DNA from: DATGHS01 sp035307785
GTDB lineage: Bacteria; Planctomycetota; Planctomycetia; Gemmatales; Gemmataceae
Assembly: GCA_035307785.1 (NCBI GenBank)
Contig: DATGHS010000532.1
Location: forward strand, 1-6,851
Length of the DNA: 6,851 nt
Direction of reading: 5' to 3'
The position numbers were made by a program, and so were the translations under genes. Position 1 is the first letter of the stretch; each line of letters starts with the position of its first letter. Of this stretch, positions 1-4,631 are shown one piece after another. The notes below the pieces were generated by a model. That model was not told where the DNA came from, made no database searches, and saw only the letters and a list, made by a program, of their open reading frames with translations.

Positions 1-1602
1 AAGCTTGATGTCCTGCTTGTCGGCTCCTTTAATTGTGAAGTCGTCCTTATCAATGGCGGCCTGGATGCTCGGGTCAAGAATCTCGACGCGTACCGTGCCC
101 TTCGGCGTCTCCCAATAAAGAATGACACCGGCCAGGACCAATGCCGCAAAGCCCAAGACGCCGCCGCCAATTTGCAACGCTGGATTGATACGGCGTTTTT
201 TGCTCTTGAAGCGCTTGCGCTTCTTGGGAACAGGCGGCTGCGGCACTTCCGCGGTGACCGACGGTAATTCCGGCGGCGGGGCTGGTTTCGTGACTGCCGG
301 CCTCGGCTTCGGCTTGGTCGCCGGCGCAGTTTCCGATGCTGGCCTCAAGGCCCCTGAGGCCAGATCTTTTTCCATTTGCTGGACACTCTTCACCACTTCC
401 TTTGCCGACTTGGGTCGGTCTTCCGGCTTCTTTTCCAGCAATTGCATCACCAAATCGGAAAGCGCCTGCGGAATCTGCGGATTTACTTCGCTTGGTGGCG
501 CGGGATTCTCCATCGCCACCGCTACCAGCGTGCTGATCATGTCATCGCCGTGGAAGGGCTGACCTCCGGTGCACAAGCGGTACAGAATACAACCGAGGCT
601 GAAGAGATCGGTGCGGCCGTCGATGAGGTCTTTCTTGCCCTGGGCTTGTTCCGGTGCCATGTAGGCCGGAGTGCCCATGATCATGCCCGACTGCGTGAGG
701 TCGCCACCACCTCCACGGGCGGGGTTTGCCTGGTTCGTCAGGCGAGCCAGACCGAAATCCAGAATCTTGACCCGGCCGCCGACCGTCGAGTCGAGCCAGA
801 TGTTGGCAGGTTTGATGTCGCGGTGAATGAGGCCGCGTTCGTGTGCGGCAGACAGGCCCTTCGCCATCTCGCGGGCCAGTTTGAGGACGTTGGCGACGGT
901 AATCGGCGCCTTCGTTTTCTGCTTGGTCTGAATCCAGTCTTCGAGCGTGCTGCCTTTTAGAAATGGCATGGCGATAAACGGCACGCCGCGGTCTTCGGCG
1001 ACCTGATAGATGGGAACAATATGGTCATGCTCTATCTGCGCGGCGGCCCGCGCTTCGCGCAGGAATCGCTCCTTCATATCGGGCCGCCGTGCAACATCGG
1101 AAAGCATAACCTTCAGTGCGCACAACCGGCCGAGGCGTGTATCGTCGGCCTGAAGGACCACGCCCATGCCGCCCTGGCCCAGCACCTTGAGCACGCGGAA
1201 ATCGCCGAGCCGGCCAATTTCGTCGGCCTGTTGCGCTGGTGCAAGAAAGTCGAGGTTCGTGGAGTTACTTTCGGAGATGGTATCGGGCGGCCTGGAAACG
1301 GGCGTATTCACCGACGACGGCGGCACCGTGGCCTGCTCCTGCGCTACGGATTTCTGGCCCAGCGCCTTGAGCCGCGCGACCAGGGCCGCAACGGCCGGGT
1401 TGTTCGATGATTCAACTATAGTACCTTGGGCCGACATCGCGGAAACAAGCGTATCGGCCCCACGGATTTGCTGCAGAGCTTGAATGCACTTCTCACATTT
1501 CTCGCAATGCTCGGCCAGTTGTTCCACTTCCAGCGGCGTCATTTGGCCAAGCGCCAGCCGCTCCAAAACCCGACTCTCCGGACAACTGGTGACCGCCGCC
1601 AT
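1..1602 (-). CDS. Transmembrane Ser/Thr protein kinase with N-terminal anti-sigma-like zinc motif, C-terminus cut by window edge
   Basis: Hanks-type (PknB-like) Ser/Thr kinase that phosphorylates protein Ser/Thr using ATP from the cytoplasmic side. 534 codons are seen with no stop. All core motifs are present: glycine loop GQGGMG (142-147), Lys164 in ALK, alpha-C Glu183, HRDIKPAN (260-267; Asp262 catalytic), DFG (282-284), APE (316-318) and a conserved Arg396 near the lobe end. It should therefore be active and, being an RD kinase, is probably controlled by its activation loop. Before the kinase domain, Cys7 and H32-x3-C36-x2-C39 resemble the zinc-binding anti-sigma (ZAS) motif. After it come a Pro/Lys-rich linker (about 420-460), a basic stop-transfer stretch and one membrane helix (about 478-497). 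An external segment starting ETPKGTVRVEI is then cut off by the window edge. The start at 1602 is chosen because AGGAG lies 8 nt upstream. It follows the lipoprotein gene on the same strand but a terminator lies between. No ECF sigma gene sits directly upstream. Kinase identity is certain; the signal and substrates are unknown. Confidence 0.96.
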   Translation of the reverse strand, partial: MAAVTSCPESRVLERLALGQMTPLEVEQLAEHCEKCEKCIQALQQIRGADTLVSAMSAQGTIVESSNNPAVAALVARLKALGQKSVAQEQATVPPSSVNTPVSRPPDTISESNSTNLDFLAPAQQADEIGRLGDFRVLKVLGQGGMGVVLQADDTRLGRLCALKVMLSDVARRPDMKERFLREARAAAQIEHDHIVPIYQVAEDRGVPFIAMPFLKGSTLEDWIQTKQKTKAPITVANVLKLAREMAKGLSAAHERGLIHRDIKPANIWLDSTVGGRVKILDFGLARLTNQANPARGGGGDLTQSGMIMGTPAYMAPEQAQGKKDLIDGRTDLFSLGCILYRLCTGGQPFHGDDMISTLVAVAMENPAPPSEVNPQIPQALSDLVMQLLEKKPEDRPKSAKEVVKSVQQMEKDLASGALRPASETAPATKPKPRPAVTKPAPPPELPSVTAEVPQPPVPKKRKRFKSKKRRINPALQIGGGVLGFAALVLAGVILYWETPKGTVRVEILDPSIQAAIDKDDFTIKGADKQDIKL

Positions 1603-1610
1603 GTTCCAGG

Positions 1611-1615
1611 CTCCT
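1611..1615 (-). promoter_or_regulatory. Shine-Dalgarno of the kinase gene
   Basis: AGGAG read on the minus strand, 8 nt before the ATG at 1602. It supports this start, which places the Cys7/His32/Cys36/Cys39 motif inside the protein. The rest of the gap to 1750 shows no convincing -35/-10 pair. Confidence 0.7.
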
Positions 1616-1750
1616 GCAATGATGAGAAAACGCGAACGTGCCGCTGTTCTGGCGAACCCGGCTACCAAGATTACACAGGGTGGGGCGCGAATCTCACAGA
1701 AGAAATGTTACGATGTAGAAGATTTTCGGCGGCGCGAATTCAGAGAGAAA

Positions 1751-1774
1751 GCCCAGGGACGGAAGTCCCTGGGC
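1751..1774 (-). terminator. Rho-independent-like terminator after the lipoprotein gene
   Basis: Perfect 10-bp inverted repeat GCCCAGGGAC / GTCCCTGGGC around a 4-base loop. On the minus strand it is followed by TTTCTCTCT, a pyrimidine-rich but interrupted U tract. It lies 25 nt past the stop codon of the lipoprotein gene and about 150 nt before the kinase start. It probably ends the lipoprotein transcript and makes the kinase a separate unit. The imperfect T tract leaves open that it is only an mRNA-stabilising stem. Confidence 0.7.
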
Positions 1775-1798
1775 ATTAATGATTTAGCTTTAATAATC

Positions 1799-2881
1799 TC
1801 ACTTGAACACAGCTTCCACTTCTGCGGCGATTTCGCCTTGATCGTTGATAAGCAAGATCTTCCCTTGCGTGCGCACGGCCAGCCATTTCTTGTCGGGGGA
1901 GGGGAAGACAAAGCAGTCGGTTTGATTATCGAGCAGCACGCGCACTTTGCCGCTCTTTTGATCGCGGACCTCGAGCCGCTGCTGGTTTGCCTGGTTGGGT
2001 TGCATCCGCGCGAATGGGCGAAACTCGAACCGGTCGCCGGCAAATAGCAGCCGGTTCATAATTCTCTCTCCCTCTTTGCCTGGATCTTGCAACGGCGGCG
2101 GATCGAACTTGCTCACTTTGGCCGTTTCCGTATCGACCGTAAAGCTTTCGTTGCTGCCGATGATGATCGCCTTGTTGCCGTTCCAGCGGAAATCCACCAG
2201 CTGGTTATTCGCGGCGTCGAGGGCGGCTTCTTTGATCTCGAGCTTGGTTTCCTTGCCGTCCCAATCGACGAAAAACAGGCCCGAGTTCTTGTCGCCCATC
2301 GCCAGGAAGCCTTTGCCATCGGGCCGGCACGGAATGTTGCCGGGATAGAAAAACGGAAAGCGATCCTTCACTTTCACGATCTCCTTGCTCTTGAGATCGA
2401 TGATGGCCGTGATTGTGGGGACATCGCTGTGAATTGGCGTCACCAAAACCTTCTCCGCAGTGCACCAGAACACCAGCGTGGGCCAGGAATCATTGTCGTT
2501 TTCCTTTTTCTTCTCGACCCAGTCGTATTCCTTACTCGTCCGCAATTCCTTGCCAGTGGTGTCGTAGAAAGTTAGTTGCAATTTCGTCTGGTCGCCTTTC
2601 CAGGTCACACTGGCCACGGCGATCTCGGTGCCGGCAGGGTTGATGGCCGGCCAGGTTGTGAGAGCCTGCTTCAAATTATCGACGATGATGTCGCGTTGCT
2701 TTTTGGCGATGTCGTATTTGACGAGCCGCAAATTTGGCTCCTTACCAGGTTGCGCCGGTCCCGATTCCGAGAAGACAAAGCCGGTGGAATCGGGCAGCCA
2801 GACCACGTTCGGAATGCAGCCGCTCAGGGCCACGCAAGTGAGGACGCCAGGTAAAGCCAGCCAACGCGGGGCACGAAACAT
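1799..2881 (-). CDS. Putative beta-propeller (WD40/TolB-like) lipoprotein of unknown function
   Basis: A 360-residue protein with a clear lipoprotein signal: Arg3/Arg6, a hydrophobic stretch (about 8-19) and lipobox LSGC with acylated Cys22. It should be anchored in a membrane facing the periplasm. The mature part has repeated blade-like segments of the form W/P-x-PDG-x-x-hydrophobic: WLPDSTGFVFS (28-38), WPAINPAGTEIAVA (77-90), CRPDGKGFLAMGD (185-197) and FPSPDKKWLAVRT (326-338). Short strand pairs such as KLQLTFYDTTGKE lie between them. This is the pattern of PD40/WD40-like propellers, though degenerate, and I cannot name a family. The reading frame extends upstream to 2953, but a strong GGAAGGAG site 6 nt before 2881 and the signal peptide starting exactly there fix the start. 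No catalytic motif is visible, so a binding or scaffold role is only a guess. It is followed by the hairpin at 1751-1774. Confidence 0.85.
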   Translation of the reverse strand: MFRAPRWLALPGVLTCVALSGCIPNVVWLPDSTGFVFSESGPAQPGKEPNLRLVKYDIAKKQRDIIVDNLKQALTTWPAINPAGTEIAVASVTWKGDQTKLQLTFYDTTGKELRTSKEYDWVEKKKENDNDSWPTLVFWCTAEKVLVTPIHSDVPTITAIIDLKSKEIVKVKDRFPFFYPGNIPCRPDGKGFLAMGDKNSGLFFVDWDGKETKLEIKEAALDAANNQLVDFRWNGNKAIIIGSNESFTVDTETAKVSKFDPPPLQDPGKEGERIMNRLLFAGDRFEFRPFARMQPNQANQQRLEVRDQKSGKVRVLLDNQTDCFVFPSPDKKWLAVRTQGKILLINDQGEIAAEVEAVFK

Positions 2882-2887
2882 GGAATG

Positions 2888-2895
2888 CTCCTTCC
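2888..2895 (-). promoter_or_regulatory. Strong Shine-Dalgarno of the lipoprotein gene
   Basis: GGAAGGAG on the minus strand, 6 nt before the ATG at 2881. It decides this start over the upstream in-frame starts near 2953, which would bury the signal peptide. Confidence 0.85.
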
Positions 2896-2905
2896 GGTGG
2901 GCATG

Positions 2906-2918
2906 AAGAAGTCTTCTT
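2906..2918. repeat. 13-base palindrome in the leader of the lipoprotein gene
   Basis: AAGAAG-T-CTTCTT, two perfect 6-base arms around one base, lying 10 nt upstream of the Shine-Dalgarno. It could be an operator or chance. The arms are too close to form an RNA hairpin, so any role would be as a DNA site. The surrounding gap 2882-3037 shows no promoter I would defend. Confidence 0.3.
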
Positions 2919-3037
2919 GTCTTTGTACTCGCTTTGGAGCGGGCGAGTGTCACTATCGTGCAAGATGCGCCGGGGCAATGGATATTCCAAATTAACCGTC
3001 GGGCGCGGCGAGGGTGAATGCGAGGCCCGCCGGAGAG

Positions 3038-3436
3038 CTATTTGAATAGGGCCCGAAAACCGGCTTGCTCGAAATGATGGTCGGCTGTGAGGGCCTCAGA
3101 CAGTCCCAGGTCCGTCATGACTCCAAAGGAGATACAATCTGTCAGCGACCAATCTTTATCTGGCCGACTGGCGAACAGGCTAAAACCTGCTTCGTATACA
3201 GACGAGAGATAGCCGACAATATCAAATAAGGGGTCTGCGCGAACAGCGCGGAGGAATTCTACAGTTTTCGTTCGCGCTTCGGACGCCGAAAGCGCGTCTG
3301 CAACTTCCATGAGCACCCATTCGGTCGTCACCAATTGCCCGGAGAATTCGTCGAGATAAGCCACAACCCGTTCGTGGGCTTCATCCTGTTTGTTCAGCCA
3401 GGCAATTAGCGCGAATGTGTCGGCGAAGACAGTCAT
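3038..3436 (-). CDS. vapC: PIN-domain ribonuclease toxin (VapC-like)
   Basis: A 132-residue single-domain PIN protein, the usual size for VapC toxins, which are Mg-dependent RNases that cut tRNA or rRNA when the antitoxin is degraded. The acidic active-site set can be seen: Asp6 (FADTFAL), Glu44 (LMEVADAL), Asp100 (SLTDCISF) and Asp119 (TADHHF). All four appear intact, so the toxin is probably active. Its ATG overlaps the antitoxin stop as ATGA (3433-3436), with no good ribosome site of its own, so translation is probably coupled. The stop codon lies in a short near-palindrome (CTATT-TG-AATAG). Family assignment is secure; the RNA target cannot be read from the sequence. A PIN protein with another role is possible but the paired small gene makes a toxin much more likely. 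Confidence 0.9.
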   Translation of the reverse strand: MTVFADTFALIAWLNKQDEAHERVVAYLDEFSGQLVTTEWVLMEVADALSASEARTKTVEFLRAVRADPLFDIVGYLSSVYEAGFSLFASRPDKDWSLTDCISFGVMTDLGLSEALTADHHFEQAGFRALFK

Positions 3437-3648
3437 CGCTTTGGCGTTCCCAGGCGATAATGTTCGTGTTGTGCCGCCAAGTCTTCGGGGAGGCCTTCCA
3501 CCGCTCCCTTGAATTGACCGAATCGCTCACCGAACGATCGGGCGGTTTCACGAGTGACTGGCGTGATTCGAACGCGCGTTCCTTCAGATAACGCGCTTGA
3601 GTCGTCCGGCACGATTACACCATTATGAACTACGCCTTCAATCTCCAT
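3433..3648 (-). CDS. Small antitoxin of the AF2212/DUF104-like VapB type
   Basis: A 71-residue protein whose N-terminus (MEIEGVVHNGVIVPDD, then LSEGTRVRI, residues 1-28) is the short beta-rich motif of the AF2212-like antitoxin family, which pairs with PIN toxins. In that family this part is expected to contribute to dimerisation and perhaps promoter binding. The charged tail (about 32-71, with GERFGQFKGAVEGLPEDL) is the likely toxin-neutralising segment, by inference. The start at 3648 has GAGGG 7 nt upstream and matches the family's N-terminus; an in-frame TTG at 3678 would add ten unrelated residues. It overlaps the toxin start by four bases. Antitoxin-first order with overlap is standard and allows autoregulation of both genes. 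Confidence 0.85.
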   Translation of the reverse strand: MEIEGVVHNGVIVPDDSSALSEGTRVRITPVTRETARSFGERFGQFKGAVEGLPEDLAAQHEHYRLGTPKR

Positions 3649-3655
3649 CGATGCG

Positions 3656-3660
3656 CCCTC
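3656..3660 (-). promoter_or_regulatory. Shine-Dalgarno of the antitoxin gene
   Basis: GAGGG on the minus strand, 7 nt before the ATG at 3648. It favours that start over the TTG at 3678. Confidence 0.65.
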
Positions 3661-3676
3661 GTTGGATTCCACCGTC

Positions 3677-3704
3677 AATGTATCAGGAAATGTTGAACGA
3701 CCAA
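3677..3704 (-). promoter_or_regulatory. Possible sigma-70-type promoter of the toxin-antitoxin pair
   Basis: On the minus strand, TTGGTC (3 of 6 to TTGACA) and TACATT (4 of 6 to TATAAT) lie 16 nt apart, with the -10 about 28 nt before the antitoxin ATG. The match is weak, but position and spacing fit and the local sequence is AT-rich compared with its surroundings. Confidence 0.3.
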
Positions 3705-3760
3705 AGATAAGAGTGAAAAACTAACAACCCAACCACAGTCGCAGCGCAGCCGCGCACTCG

Positions 3761-3830
3761 TGGGGAGGGACGCTGTCGATGATCCACAGCATCGCTTCCC
3801 CAGGGTGCGCCGCCTCGCGGCGACCCTGGG
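3761..3830. repeat. Two strong hairpins that overlap, in the gap between the DUF5063 and antitoxin genes; candidate dispersed intergenic repeat
   Basis: Hairpin B (3799-3830) pairs CCCAGGGT with ACCCTGGG and, after a one-base bulge, CGCCGC with GCGGCG around a CTC loop: 14 pairs in 32 bases. Hairpin A (3761-3802) pairs TGGGGA with TCCCCA and GCTGT with ACAGC across an internal loop. The two share 3799-3802, so both cannot form completely. Nothing in this part of the gap reads as a gene. The element lies downstream of the DUF5063 gene and upstream of the antitoxin promoter candidate, so it could be a terminator or attenuator region, an intergenic repeat of the REP/MITE kind, or a small RNA. 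There is no T run directly after either stem; TTTTT occurs about 40 nt past hairpin A on the minus strand. Structure is seen; function is inferred. Confidence 0.55.
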
Positions 3831-3912
3831 CTCTGTTGTCCGACGCCTTCGGGGTCGTCGCGGCGACGTGACTCGGAGATTAACGCGGCAATTCGGTACA
3901 AAGTGCAGGCGA

Positions 3913-3933
3913 AGGCCGAGGGAATAACGGCCT
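3913..3933 (-). terminator. Weak hairpin just after the DUF5063 stop codon
   Basis: AGGCCG pairs with CGGCCT around a 9-base loop, starting 2 nt past the stop of the DUF5063 gene. On the minus strand only TTCGCC follows, so there is no proper U tract. It may help end that transcript or stabilise its 3' end. Confidence 0.3.
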
Positions 3934-3935
3934 AA

Positions 3936-4439
3936 TCAAAGTTCTGGCACATTCGCCGTAAGCCAGCAATGTAACGCGCGGATTGCACTTGTCGCGTGCT
4001 CGCCCCAGTGCAGCCACAGGTGGAATCTCCAATACCAAATAGCCTCACTGCGCCGGCCAGCTAGGTATTGTCTTAATCCCCTTACCGCATCTCGGTAAAT
4101 GTCGGCGATGTCGTCGCCAAGTGTACGTGTACCTGGTTCCTGCGGCGGGAACGTGAGCAGGTCGAACACGTCGCTATAATACGCGAGCGGCATTCGCCCA
4201 ACAGCATCCATGACAGCTCGCCACTCGTCGTCGCCAACGTTTATGTCAATGCCGACCTTATCTCCTGTTTCGCCATCCAGCGCGTCGCGCCAGGCTGGTG
4301 CCAATTCCAAACCGGTCAAGTACAGCTTTGTCAGCAGCAGCAATGCTTGCCGAGCCCCCAATTCACCCTCATCAGTCCCATGCAGCGCCCACTGTTGGAA
4401 CTCAGCGGCAACAATTGCAAAACGCTCGACTACGTCCAT
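3936..4439 (-). CDS. DUF5063 family protein
   Basis: A 167-residue soluble protein, largely helical, without a signal peptide or membrane segment. The C-terminal half has the features I associate with DUF5063: YYSDVFDLL (87-95), GDDIADIYRD (108-117), AIWYWRF (133-139), HWGEHA (144-149) and RALH (154-157). Rich conserved Trp/His/Asp positions suggest a real folded domain, but no enzyme activity is established for the family as far as I know. The start at 4439 gives full family length, though its ribosome site is weak. It stands alone: 287 bases of non-coding DNA separate it from the antitoxin gene downstream, and the upstream neighbour is divergent. Family call is by recall of motifs, without a search. 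Confidence 0.8.
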   Translation of the reverse strand: MDVVERFAIVAAEFQQWALHGTDEGELGARQALLLLTKLYLTGLELAPAWRDALDGETGDKVGIDINVGDDEWRAVMDAVGRMPLAYYSDVFDLLTFPPQEPGTRTLGDDIADIYRDAVRGLRQYLAGRRSEAIWYWRFHLWLHWGEHATSAIRALHCWLTANVPEL

Positions 4440-4489
4440 TTGGCATGTATCCGCGAGCTAAAGACTTTGGACGAGACCGTAATCATTCT

Positions 4490-4524
4490 ACCACGCACCA
4501 CGCACCCCTCACCACTCACTCCAC
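4490..4524. repeat. Degenerate heptamer tandem repeat in the divergent promoter region
   Basis: Five consecutive 7-base units: ACCACGC, ACCACGC, ACCCCTC, ACCACTC, ACTCCAC. The first two are identical and the next two differ at two or fewer positions; the fifth is poor. The tract has no G apart from the two repeat copies and is almost purine-poor apart from A. It lies between the start of the DUF5063 gene and the large plus-strand gene. It recalls the heptameric short tandem repeats (STRR) known in cyanobacteria. Confidence 0.6.
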
Positions 4525-4574
4525 CCGCATTTTCCCTTGCACTTCCTCGACATTTACGCCAAAATAGATAATCT

Positions 4575-4592
4575 GCCTGTAGCCCGCCTGTA
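4575..4592. repeat. Two GCCTGTA direct repeats one helical turn apart
   Basis: GCCTGTA occurs at 4575-4581 and 4586-4592, an 11-bp period, 40-57 bp before the start codon of the large gene and next to an AT-rich stretch (4556-4572). Such phasing suits a regulator binding one DNA face, but two 7-mers can arise by chance. Confidence 0.25.
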
Positions 4593-4615
4593 TTCTGTCC
4601 CACCTATTTACCAAT

Positions 4616-4622
4616 GGAGGGG
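4616..4622 (+). promoter_or_regulatory. Shine-Dalgarno of the DUF1549/DUF1553 gene
   Basis: GGAGGGG, 9 nt before the ATG at 4632. It supports the start that gives a complete signal peptide. Confidence 0.75.
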
Positions 4623-4631
4623 TGCCCACCA

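Noticed and set aside
1..6. HindIII site AAGCTT at the first base, possibly a cloning junction
   Set aside because: The kinase frame runs cleanly through it to the edge. It could mark an insert end, but one site proves nothing.
122..1483. Several plus-strand reading frames of 105-194 codons across the kinase gene
   Set aside because: They lie opposite the kinase, whose motifs are complete and in frame. Their products are low-complexity shadows without domains.
2882..2953. In-frame N-terminal extension of the lipoprotein (24 residues)
   Set aside because: It would place a charged stretch before the signal peptide, and the strong ribosome site lies inside it, just before the Met at 2881.
3721..3840. 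Possible integron attC site, suggested by the long imperfect inverted repeat and CTAACAACCC
   Set aside because: No matching GTTRRRY/RYYYAAC core pair at the two ends, no integrase gene, and no cassette array.
3683..3901. A 72-codon minus-strand reading frame across the two hairpins
   Set aside because: It follows the stems, is rich in Arg/Gly/Pro/Ser with no domain, has no ribosome site, and is best explained as a by-product of the repeat sequence.
3649..3935. tRNA or other classical structured RNA in the gap
   Set aside because: No cloverleaf, T-loop GTTCGA motif or CCA end; the hairpins do not fit a known RNA class that I can recognise.
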